Source: CAYXOX01 sp964466745
Lineage (GTDB): Bacteria; Pseudomonadota; Alphaproteobacteria; Rhodobacterales; Rhodobacteraceae
Direction of reading: 5' to 3'
NCBI GenBank assembly: GCA_964466745.1
Contig: CAYXOX010000002.1
Location: forward strand, 8,202 to 72,201
Length of the DNA: 64,000 nucleotides
Positions within the stretch are counted from its first letter, which is position 1; each line of letters begins with the position of its first letter. The translations under genes were made by a program, and so were the position numbers. Positions 57,299 through 64,000 of the stretch are shown in pieces. The notes under the pieces are model-generated. The model ran no database searches. It worked only from the letters and a program-made list of their open reading frames with translations, and was not told the origin of the DNA.

Positions 57299-58377
57299 GG
57301 AGCCTCCTGCGCGATGGTGACGGGCCGGCCCAGCCGCGCCGACTCCTCTGCGGCGAGCGCGAAGCGCAGCACTTCCCGGCCCTCCCGCGCGGTGAGCGAC
57401 GGTTTGCCGCCCGTCCCGAGCGCCTCGAGGAAATGGCGCGTGGAGCGGATGAAGCTCTGCTCCCAGCCCGAGGCGATGCCGGTATACTCGGTGAGGGCTC
57501 CGTCGCGGTAGAGCGCCACCGGCGGCGGGCAGCCGATCTGCCCGTGGCCGCAGTTGATCCAGAGCACGCCGTGCGTACCGGTGATCTCGACCCGATCGTC
57601 CTGGGCGTAGTGCCGCGAGGCGATCTCCAGTTCCGGCGAATAGACGATCTCGAGGTTGCCGATCCGGCGCCCCGGGAAGCGGAAGGAGATCTGTGAGGGG
57701 GCATCGAAGATCCCGCCCTCGGGGCGCTCGGTGTGGTGGATGAAGGCGTGCACCTCCTCGGGCGCGCCCATGAAGTGCCAGGCGACGGCGAACTTGTGGT
57801 GCCCGTCGTCGAACACCAGCGGCCCGCCGCCGGCCATGTCGCGCAGCTGCCGCCAGGCGTCGGCCTCCTTCGGCACCGCCCAGGCCGTGCGGCTCTTTCC
57901 GGGGTTCGACTTGATGCGGATCGACAGCGGCGTGCCGATGGCGCCGGCATCGATCAGCTCGCGGGCCTTCATCACCGGGGGATGGAAGATGAAGTTCTCG
58001 AAGACCTTGAACGGCCGGTCGTGGGCCTCGGCGGCCTCGACCAGCGTATCGGCCTCCTCCAGGGAGAGGCACATCGGTTTTTGCAGCGAAACGATCTTGC
58101 CCGCCGCGATCGCCTTGAGCGCCGCGGACAGATGCAGGTGGTGGGGCAGGAGGATCTCCACGAGATCCACGTCGCCGCGGGCGAGGAGCCTGTCGAGATC
58201 GTCCTCGATGGCGGCCTCAGGGCAGCCCCAGGCCAGCGCCCGTGCGCGGGCGGCCTCCGGGGCGGTGTCGCAGAGCGCCACGATCCGCGCGGCGGGGTTC
58301 TGCATGTATTCGAGCGCGTGCAGGTCGGAGATCCGGCCGCAGCCGACGATGGCAACGCGCAGGGCAGGGGCGCTCAT
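57295..58377 (-). CDS. Gfo/Idh/MocA-family dehydrogenase
   Basis: 360 residues. The NAD(P) fold starts with RVAIVGCGRISDLHALEYMQN; the catalytic lysine of the family (EKP) appears as VSLQKPMCLSLEEAD, with Q in place of E. The C-terminal sheet domain contains MAGGGPLVFDDGHHKFAVAWHFMG with the conserved D-x-x-x-H pair (DDGHHK). Members oxidise inositols, sugars or sugar acids. The start overlaps the IclR stop (ATGA) and its stop overlaps the ThDP enzyme start, so the product probably passes between these enzymes. Confidence 0.9.
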   Translation of the reverse strand: MSAPALRVAIVGCGRISDLHALEYMQNPAARIVALCDTAPEAARARALAWGCPEAAIEDDLDRLLARGDVDLVEILLPHHLHLSAALKAIAAGKIVSLQKPMCLSLEEADTLVEAAEAHDRPFKVFENFIFHPPVMKARELIDAGAIGTPLSIRIKSNPGKSRTAWAVPKEADAWRQLRDMAGGGPLVFDDGHHKFAVAWHFMGAPEEVHAFIHHTERPEGGIFDAPSQISFRFPGRRIGNLEIVYSPELEIASRHYAQDDRVEITGTHGVLWINCGHGQIGCPPPVALYRDGALTEYTGIASGWEQSFIRSTRHFLEALGTGGKPSLTAREGREVLRFALAAEESARLGRPVTIAQEAP

Positions 58378-59114
58378 TGCGCGCCTCCGGCCGGCGGCCC
58401 CGCCGGTTCGGTATCGCGCACGAGGGCGCCCAGCTCCGCCAGCCGCTCGGCATCGATGCGGACGGACGGGCCGGAGATGCCGAGCGCCGCAATCATCCGC
58501 CCCTCGCCGTCGAACACCGGGCGGGCGGCGCAGCGGATGCCGCGGGTGAATTCCTCGTCGTCGACCGCGTAGCCTCGGGCGCGGCTTTCGGCGATGTCGC
58601 GCGCAAGGGCAGCCTGATCTGTGATCGTGCGGTCGGTGTAGGCGGGCAGGTCGGCGGGTGGTTCGGCTTCTCCGAAGGCCAGAAAGGCCTTGCCGAGCGC
58701 GGTGCAATGCAGCGGCGAGAGTGATCCGATGGGGTGATCCACCTTGAGGGGCAGGGTCGAATCCACCTTGTCCACGTACCAGACCCGGCTGCCGACGAGC
58801 ACGGCGAGGTGGGCACATTCGCCGGTTTCGGCGACCAGCCTGTCGAGCACGGGCCGGCAGCGCTCCTTGCATTCCACGACATCGGTGAGGCTGTGGCCCT
58901 GGGCCCGCGACGCCGGGCCGGGGGCGGCGCTGTAGCGGCGCGTTTCGTCCTGCACCGCGTAGCCCGAGGCGACCAGCGTCTTGAGGATGTGGGAGGCGTT
59001 GGATTTCTCCACCCCCAATTCCTCTGCGAGGCGCGTCAGGCGCATCGGCTCGCCGGCGGCCTTGAGGATGTCGAGTGCCCTGAGGCCGCGGGTGAGGGAT
59101 TGCAGCAGTCGCAC
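58374..59114 (-). CDS. IclR-family transcriptional regulator
   Basis: 246 residues from GTG 59114. The winged helix shows SLTRGLRALDILKAAGEPMRLTRLAEELGVEKSNASHILKTLVASGYAV; the effector domain has HLAVLVGSRVWYVDKVDS, PLHCTALGKAFLAF and a late GIRCAARPVFDGEGRMIAALGISGP, the family fingerprint. Start choice: GGAG lies eight bases before this GTG, and a good promoter (-10 TATGAT at 59163-59168) lies just upstream, so the ATG at 59183 would fall ahead of the transcript. It leads the catabolic operon and is divergent from the sugar importer, which it probably also controls. Confidence 0.9.
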   Translation of the reverse strand: MRLLQSLTRGLRALDILKAAGEPMRLTRLAEELGVEKSNASHILKTLVASGYAVQDETRRYSAAPGPASRAQGHSLTDVVECKERCRPVLDRLVAETGECAHLAVLVGSRVWYVDKVDSTLPLKVDHPIGSLSPLHCTALGKAFLAFGEAEPPADLPAYTDRTITDQAALARDIAESRARGYAVDDEEFTRGIRCAARPVFDGEGRMIAALGISGPSVRIDAERLAELGALVRDTEPAGPPAGGAQ

Positions 59115-59162
59115 GGTCTTCGCTCCGGATCGAGCCGAGGGTTTCCCGGGGTGTTTCCCTAT

Positions 59163-59190
59163 ATCATACGAAATGTTCAACATAAGGCAA
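59163..59190 (-). promoter_or_regulatory. iclR promoter with an 11-bp palindrome in the spacer
   Basis: On the minus strand TTGCCT (59190-59185) and TATGAT (59168-59163) are 16 bp apart, a good sigma-70 pair. ATGTTCAACAT (59173-59183), a perfect palindrome around one central base, fills the spacer and would block the promoter when bound. The predicted transcript starts near 59157, about 43 bases before the GTG. The remaining ~150 bp to 59342 are unusually AT-rich and should hold the importer promoter; TTGACT at 59257-59262 is its possible -35. Confidence 0.6.
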
Positions 59191-59342
59191 CCTTTGACCA
59201 TCCCCATGGCTCGCGGTCTCAAGAATGGCGATTTCATACTCTTATGCAATACGCTTTTGTTGACTTGGGGTGGATTCCCTGCATCCTTGGGCGCGCACCA
59301 CCGAAAAAGTGCAGCATAGGATAACTGGAGGGGGGAGACCTC

Positions 59343-60617
59343 ATGAACCGCATCACTCGCCGGCATCTGCTCGGCACCGCTCTCGCCGCCCCGCTCGCGC
59401 TGGCCGCCCTGCCGGCCCTGGCGCAAGACAGCGAAGTGACCATCAGCCACTATTTCACCGGCGAACTCGGGCTGAGGGCGTTCAACGAACAGATCGACAA
59501 GTTCGAGGCGGCCACCGACTACACGCTGCGCGACAGCCCCGTCGGCCACGAGGACTACAAGACCGATATCCTGGTGCGCGCCTCCGGCAACAGCCTGCCG
59601 GACGTGTTCAGCTACTGGGCCGGCGCACGGGTACAGTTCATCGCCGATGCCGGTGCGCTGCACCCGATCGATGCGATGTGGGACTCCGCCGGGCTCGACG
59701 ACGTGGTCGCCGGCCCCATCGCCGAAAGTGCCACGATGTACAACGGCGCGCGCTACCTGGTGCCGTTCAACTACCACTACTCGGGCCTGTTCTATAACAC
59801 CGCCGTTCTCGCCGAGGCCGGCGTGACGGAGATGCCGACGGACTGGGAGGGCTTCCTCGCGCTGTGCCAGACGCTCGCCGCCAACGGCGTGACGCCGATC
59901 GCGCTCGGCTCGATGAACCGCTGGCCGGCGCAGTTCTGGTTCGACTACCTGCTCCTGCGGACTGCCGGGCCCGACTACCGCGCCGCGCTCATGGCGGGCG
60001 ATGCCTCCTACGACGACAAGGAGGTCAAGGCCGCGATGGCCATGTGGAAGGACCTGGCCGATGCCGGCTACTTCGCCGAGAACGCCAACGCCCAGACATG
60101 GACCGACGCGGCAGACCGCGTGGCCCGCGGCGACGCCGCCATGACGCTGATGGGCACCTGGATCACCGGCTACTGGAACGGGATCGGCCTCGTGCCCGGC
60201 GAGGACTACGATTTCTTCCCCTTCCCGGCCATTGCCGAGGGCGTGCCGCTGGCCTCCGTCGGCCCGGTGGACGGGCTGGTGATCGCCGGCAACGCCGACA
60301 ACGTGGAAGGGGCCGAGGCCTTCCTCGAGTTCATGGTTTCGAGCACCGATGTCCAGGCCGCTTGGAGCGACGCCCAGGGCGCGCTCTCGGCCAACGTGAA
60401 CGTTGATCCGGCGGCCTACAACGTGGTGATGCGCAAGGCCTTCGAGACCGTTGCGGGCTCCGAGGTGTTCGCCTTCAACTACGACCTCGCGACGCCTCCG
60501 CCGGTGGCCGAAGTGGGGCTTTCGATGTTCGCGCGGTTCATGGATGATCCATCCAAGGTCGACGAGATCCTCGCGCAGGTCGCCACCGACGCCGCCGCGG
60601 CCTTCGACGAGGAGTAA
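59343..60617 (+). CDS. Extracellular sugar-binding protein, family 1
   Basis: 424 residues with a signal peptide (twin-Arg-like MNRITRRHLLG start, hydrophobic AAPLALAALPALAQ, cleavage near 28). RRH without the full S-RR-x-F-L-K motif makes Tat export uncertain. Mature segments VTISHYFTGELGLRAFNEQIDKF, YNGARYLVPFNYHYSGLFYNTAVLAEAG and GTWITGYWNGIGL are typical of SBP_bac_1 proteins for oligo- or monosaccharides. GGAGGGGGGAG precedes the ATG. It heads an importer divergent from the IclR operon, so its ligand is likely the substrate of that pathway. Confidence 0.92.
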   Translation: MNRITRRHLLGTALAAPLALAALPALAQDSEVTISHYFTGELGLRAFNEQIDKFEAATDYTLRDSPVGHEDYKTDILVRASGNSLPDVFSYWAGARVQFIADAGALHPIDAMWDSAGLDDVVAGPIAESATMYNGARYLVPFNYHYSGLFYNTAVLAEAGVTEMPTDWEGFLALCQTLAANGVTPIALGSMNRWPAQFWFDYLLLRTAGPDYRAALMAGDASYDDKEVKAAMAMWKDLADAGYFAENANAQTWTDAADRVARGDAAMTLMGTWITGYWNGIGLVPGEDYDFFPFPAIAEGVPLASVGPVDGLVIAGNADNVEGAEAFLEFMVSSTDVQAAWSDAQGALSANVNVDPAAYNVVMRKAFETVAGSEVFAFNYDLATPPPVAEVGLSMFARFMDDPSKVDEILAQVATDAAAAFDEE

Positions 60618-60627
60618 GGCCGAAAAG

Positions 60628-60662
60628 GCCCGGGCCGCGGCACCTCCCGCCGCGGCCCGGGC
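60628..60662 (+). terminator. Perfect 13-bp hairpin between binding protein and permease genes
   Basis: Arms GCCCGGGCCGCGG (60628-60640) and CCGCGGCCCGGGC (60650-60662) with a 9-base loop, no T-run. It begins 11 bases after the binding-protein stop and ends 15 bases before the permease start. Same position as the hairpins at 1291 and 7501. Confidence 0.65.
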
Positions 60663-60677
60663 GAGCCGGAGACAGGG

Positions 60678-61559
60678 ATGGATTCGCAAAACCGCTTCTG
60701 GCGCGTCGTTCTGCTGGCCTTGCCCATGGCCGTCTTCGGAACGCTGGTCATCTGGCCGCTGCTCAGCTCCTTCTACTACAGCTTCACGAACTGGAACGGG
60801 TTCGACCCCAACTACGCCTACGTGGGTTTCGACAATTTCGCCAAGATCTGGTCGGACCGGCTGTTCTTCAACGCCATTGCGAACACGGCGATATGGCTCG
60901 TGGCGGCGCTGGTGCTGCCGACGCTGGCCGGGCTCGGGCTTGCGCTGCTGCTCGACAACAAGGTCCGCGGCGCGAAGGTCTTCAAGACGATTTTCTATTT
61001 GCCGATCTGCCTTTCGGCGATCGTGGTCGGCCAGATCTGGATATGGATCTACCAGCCCGACTGGGGGTTGCTGAACACGCTCATCCGGGGCGTCACGGGG
61101 GGCTCGTTCAACTACGCCTGGCTCGCCCGCCCCGACAGCGCGCTCCTGGCCGTGATCGTGGCCTGGTCCTGGCAGCAGACGGGGCTCTCGATGGTGATCT
61201 ACCTCGCGGGCCTCACCTCGATCCCCTCGGACCTTCTGGAGGTCTGCGAGATCGAGGGGGCCTCGCCCTGGCAGCGCATCCGCCGCGTGGTGATCCCGCT
61301 GCTCACGCCCTCGACGGTGGTGGTGGTCGCGCTGTCGATGATCAACTCGCTGAAGGGTTTCGACATCCTCTTCATCATGACCGGCGGCGGGCCCTTCAAC
61401 TCGTCCGACACGCTGGCGATGCACATGTACAACGAGAGCTTCAAGAAATACCTGATGGGCTATGGCAGCGCGATCTCGGTGGTGCTGTTCCTGATCGCGC
61501 TGACGATCATCGGAATCTACTTCCGGCAGCTGCGCAAGGTGGACGAGATCTATGGCTGA
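60678..61559 (+). CDS. Sugar ABC transporter permease (MalF type)
   Basis: 293 residues, six membrane helices. It has VLLALPMAVFGTLVIWPLLSSFYYSFTNWNG at the start, the EAA loop as LLEVCEIEGASPWQRIRRVVIPLL, and FDILFIMTGGGPFNSSDT, the late MalF-type motif. The C-terminal RQLRKVDEIYG is usual. The stop lies inside the next gene (8-base overlap). Confidence 0.93.
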   Translation: MDSQNRFWRVVLLALPMAVFGTLVIWPLLSSFYYSFTNWNGFDPNYAYVGFDNFAKIWSDRLFFNAIANTAIWLVAALVLPTLAGLGLALLLDNKVRGAKVFKTIFYLPICLSAIVVGQIWIWIYQPDWGLLNTLIRGVTGGSFNYAWLARPDSALLAVIVAWSWQQTGLSMVIYLAGLTSIPSDLLEVCEIEGASPWQRIRRVVIPLLTPSTVVVVALSMINSLKGFDILFIMTGGGPFNSSDTLAMHMYNESFKKYLMGYGSAISVVLFLIALTIIGIYFRQLRKVDEIYG

Positions 61560-62424
61560 CGCGGCGCCCGGAGCCCGCGCCTTCGAGGCCACGCCGGCGC
61601 GCTTCGACCCCTGGCCGGGCGCGATCTTCGCCATCCTCTGCGTGCTGGCGGTCCTCTTCCTCGCGCCCACCGTCGGGGTGCTGCTCTCCTCAGTGAAGAC
61701 AACCCGCGACATCGCGATGGGCGATCTGTGGTCGATCCCCGACGCGCTCTACCTGCAGAATTTCGTCGAGGTGCTGAGCAACCCTTCGGTGCACCGCTAT
61801 TTCCTGAACACGCTGATCGTGACGGTTCCGGCCACCATCGCGTCGACTGCGCTGGGGGTGCTGGCGGGATACGTCTTCGCCAAGCTGCCGTTCCGGGGCA
61901 GCAACCTGCTGTTCCTGGTGATCGTCGCCGGCATGTTCTTCCCGCCGCAGGTGATCCTCGTGCCGCTCTTCCGGCTCTTCAACGGGCTGGGGATGATCGA
62001 CACGCTCTGGCCGATCTTCCTGGTGCACACCGCGCTCGGCATCCCGATCTGCACGCTCCTGATGCGCAACTTCTTCGCCACGGTGCCCAACGCGTTGCGC
62101 GAGGCGGCGATCCTCGAGGGCGCGAGCGAGTGGCAGGTGCTCATGCGGGTCGCCGTGCCGCTGAGCCTGCCCGCGCTCGCCGTTCTGGCGACGCTGCAGT
62201 TCACCTGGGTGTGGAACGATTTTCTCTGGCCGCTGATCTTCACCCAGTCCGACGAGATGCGCACGATCATGATCGGGATCGTCAACCTGCGCGGCCAATA
62301 CACGGTGGCCTGGGGCGTGCAGGGGGCGCTTTCGCTCGTCGCGAGCTTGCCGACGCTGATCATATTCCTGTTTTTCCAGAGATATTTCATCAAGGGCATG
62401 ACGATGGGCGCGGTGAAGGGGTAG
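61552..62424 (+). CDS. Sugar ABC transporter permease (MalG type)
   Basis: 290 residues. A ~25-residue cytoplasmic tail precedes six membrane helices. The EAA loop reads LREAAILEGASEWQVLMRVAVPL, followed by LATLQFTWVWNDFLWPLIFTQSDEMRTI, characteristic of MalG-type subunits, and the end FFQRYFIKGMTMGAVKG. It overlaps the MalF-type gene by eight bases and stops three bases before the ATPase start. Confidence 0.93.
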   Translation: MADAAPGARAFEATPARFDPWPGAIFAILCVLAVLFLAPTVGVLLSSVKTTRDIAMGDLWSIPDALYLQNFVEVLSNPSVHRYFLNTLIVTVPATIASTALGVLAGYVFAKLPFRGSNLLFLVIVAGMFFPPQVILVPLFRLFNGLGMIDTLWPIFLVHTALGIPICTLLMRNFFATVPNALREAAILEGASEWQVLMRVAVPLSLPALAVLATLQFTWVWNDFLWPLIFTQSDEMRTIMIGIVNLRGQYTVAWGVQGALSLVASLPTLIIFLFFQRYFIKGMTMGAVKG

Positions 62425-62427
62425 GCG

Positions 62428-63474
62428 ATGGCACATGTCGAGCTGCAGGGGATCCGCAAATCCTTCGGCGCGGTCGAGGTGATCCGCGGGGTCGATCTGG
62501 AGATCGCCAAGGGCGAGTTCGTGGTCTTCGTCGGCCCGTCGGGCTGCGGGAAATCGACGATGCTGCGGATGATCTCGGGGCTCGAGAGCGTGAGCGGCGG
62601 CCGCATCATGATCGACGGGCGCGACGTGACCCGCGTGGCGCCCTCCAAGCGCGACCTCGCGATGGTGTTCCAGTCCTACGCGCTCTTCCCCCACCTGACG
62701 GTGGCCGACAACATCGGTTTTGGCCTGAGCCTTTCGAAGACCCCGAAGGCGGAGATCGCCCGCCGCGTGGGCGAGGTGGCGCGCACGCTCCAGCTCGAGA
62801 CGTTGCTCGACCGGATGCCGCGGCAGCTCTCGGGGGGGCAGCGCCAGCGCGTGGCGATCGGCCGGTCCATCATCCGCAACCCGAAGGTCTTCCTCTTCGA
62901 CGAGCCGCTCTCGAACCTCGACGCGGCGCTGCGCGTGCACATGCGCCTCGAGATCGCGCGCCTGCACCGGGAACTCGACGGGGTGACGATGATCTACGTC
63001 ACCCACGACCAGGTGGAGGCGATGACGCTGGCCGACCGGATCGTGGTGTTCAACGGCGGGCGGATCGAGCAGGTGGGCACCCCCATGGAGCTCTACGAGA
63101 ACCCGGCCAACACCTTCGTGGCCGGCTTCATCGGGGCCCCTGCGATGAACTTCCTTTCCGGCACGGCGGAAGGCGACGGCAGCGTGCGCCTGGGGGGGCG
63201 GGCCTTCCGCCCCGCGCACCCCGTGGGGCAGGCCGGGGCCGTCCGCATCGGCATCCGGCCCGAGCACCTTTCGCTCGTCGATCCCGCGTCGGCGGATATC
63301 CCCGGCGAGGTGGAGCTGGTGGAGAAACTCGGGGCGGACAGCCTGCTCTACGTGCGGACGAACCTCACCAGCGATCCCATCGTCGTGCGCACCCAGGGTG
63401 GCCTCGCCATTCACGAGACCGAGGCCGTGGGTCTGCGGATCGATCCGGCCCGGATGCATGTGTTTCCCGAGTGA
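62428..63474 (+). CDS. Sugar ABC transporter ATPase (UgpC/MsmK type)
   Basis: 348 residues. Walker A GPSGCGKST, Q-loop VFQSYALFPHLTVADNIG, signature LSGGQRQRVAIGRSI, Walker B VFLFDEPLSNLD, switch histidine YVTHDQVEAMTLADRI, then a TOBE domain with RIGIRPEHLSLVDPA. It completes the importer begun at 59343. It is convergent with another ATPase gene 49 bp on, which belongs to a different importer. Confidence 0.94.
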   Translation: MAHVELQGIRKSFGAVEVIRGVDLEIAKGEFVVFVGPSGCGKSTMLRMISGLESVSGGRIMIDGRDVTRVAPSKRDLAMVFQSYALFPHLTVADNIGFGLSLSKTPKAEIARRVGEVARTLQLETLLDRMPRQLSGGQRQRVAIGRSIIRNPKVFLFDEPLSNLDAALRVHMRLEIARLHRELDGVTMIYVTHDQVEAMTLADRIVVFNGGRIEQVGTPMELYENPANTFVAGFIGAPAMNFLSGTAEGDGSVRLGGRAFRPAHPVGQAGAVRIGIRPEHLSLVDPASADIPGEVELVEKLGADSLLYVRTNLTSDPIVVRTQGGLAIHETEAVGLRIDPARMHVFPE

Positions 63475-63523
63475 GCGGTACGCGGCCGGGCACGCCCGTC
63501 GCGGCGCGCGCCGGCCTGCAGGC

Positions 63524-64000
63524 TCAGGCCGCGGAGGCGGAAAGGCGCGCGCCGGTGGCGCCGTCGAAGAGATGCACCCGCGACGGATCGACGGTCAGCG
63601 TCACCTCGGAGCCGGGGGAGACATCGGGCCGGCTGCGGGAAGAGCAGATCAGCGTGAGCCCGTCGACATCGAGCACCAGGTGCGTGTCGCTCCCCGTCGG
63701 CTCGACCATCGTCACCCGCGCAGGGAAGCCGCCGGGCGCGAGCGCGAGATCTTCCGGGCGGATGCCGACGGTGACCGCGCGACCCTCGGCCGCGGCCGGA
63801 AGGCCGGCCACCGGCAGCGCCCGCCCGGTGGCGAGCGTCACCTCGCCGGCACCACCGTTCGCGATGCGCCCCTCGATCATGTTCATGCCGGGCGAGCCGA
63901 TGAACCGGGCCACGAAGGTGTTGGCCGGCGTGTCGTAGAGCTCGATGGGCGCGCCCATCTGCTCGATATGCCCGTCGCGCATCACCACGATCCGGTCGGC
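63524..64000 (-). CDS. ABC transporter ATPase, C-terminal part (partial, UgpC type)
   Basis: Only the last ~159 residues lie in the window; the gene continues past base 64000. The start of the visible part, ADRIVVMRDGHIEQMGAPIELYDTPANTFVARFIGSPGMN, is the end of the nucleotide-binding domain, and VTVGIRPEDLALAPGG and VDPSRVHLFDGATG belong to the TOBE domain. It is a MalK/UgpC-type subunit of a third family-1 sugar importer, encoded convergently to the previous one. Confidence 0.92.
   Translation of the reverse strand, partial: ADRIVVMRDGHIEQMGAPIELYDTPANTFVARFIGSPGMNMIEGRIANGGAGEVTLATGRALPVAGLPAAAEGRAVTVGIRPEDLALAPGGFPARVTMVEPTGSDTHLVLDVDGLTLICSSRSRPDVSPGSEVTLTVDPSRVHLFDGATGARLSASAA

Noticed and set aside
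1..64000. CRISPR arrays, tRNA/rRNA genes, insertion sequences, integrases, phage or conjugation genes
   Set aside because: Both strands were read for repeats, clover-leaf ends and transposase motifs; nothing convincing was found.

Overview
The window is very GC-rich DNA (hand counts of single lines give about 73-80% in most coding lines) with short intergenic gaps and many ATGA/GTGA start-stop overlaps. It carries a complete ectoine/hydroxyectoine catabolic cluster of the Ruegeria type and many sugar and sugar-acid ABC importers. This points to an alphaproteobacterium, most likely a marine or halotolerant member of the Rhodobacterales. No tRNA, rRNA, CRISPR array, insertion sequence or phage gene is visible. 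Two 100-N gaps and one 10-N gap interrupt genes, so this is a scaffolded draft assembly.

Layout. 1-4472: end of a sugar ABC permease, a ribose-type binding protein, a split transketolase and a RuBisCO-like protein, a set that resembles D-apiose catabolism. 4540-10362: a GntR/FCD regulator, divergent from an enolase-superfamily enzyme (cut by a gap) and a complete family-1 sugar ABC importer. 10443-13568: molybdate regulator and importer (modE-like, modA, modB, modC), with a perfect palindrome ahead of modA. 13814-16936: a VOC enzyme, then a tandem-rhodanese / YeeE-type sulfur transporter / small membrane protein operon. 17431-21666: a TroABCD-type metal importer behind two inverted repeats. 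21755-24854: two paralogous PepSY proteins and a divergent OmpR/QseB-type two-component system, with matching 11-bp-phased repeats upstream of both.

25012-38737: the ectoine cluster. On the minus strand are enuR, uehABC (TRAP importer), usp and eutABCDE. asnC, ssd and atf diverge from enuR on the plus strand. Together they import ectoine or hydroxyectoine, open the ring, deacetylate, transaminate and oxidise it to aspartate. 39034-47457 has somewhat lower GC and holds envelope and ion functions: a TrkH/KtrA-type K+ system, a broken zinc-ribbon gene, an MCE/Mla-type lipid transporter (ATPase gene damaged by a gap), small membrane or helical proteins and an OmpA-like lipoprotein. 47887-52087: a CPA1 antiporter with a cyclic-nucleotide-binding domain, a PF03773 permease and an ArsR-family regulator.

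52260-63474: an apparently uncharacterised catabolic locus. A minus-strand operon (iclR, Gfo/Idh/MocA dehydrogenase, IolD-like ThDP enzyme, aldehyde dehydrogenase, IlvD/Edd dehydratase) faces a divergent family-1 sugar ABC importer. The gene set suggests import and stepwise degradation of a polyol, cyclitol or sugar acid. The window ends inside another ABC ATPase on the minus strand.

Strongest leads: the RuBisCO-like/split-transketolase locus, the IclR/IolD-like locus, the 11-bp-phased operators of the PepSY two-component system, a TGA codon exactly at the fourth cysteine of a zinc ribbon, and modB with GC far below its neighbours.
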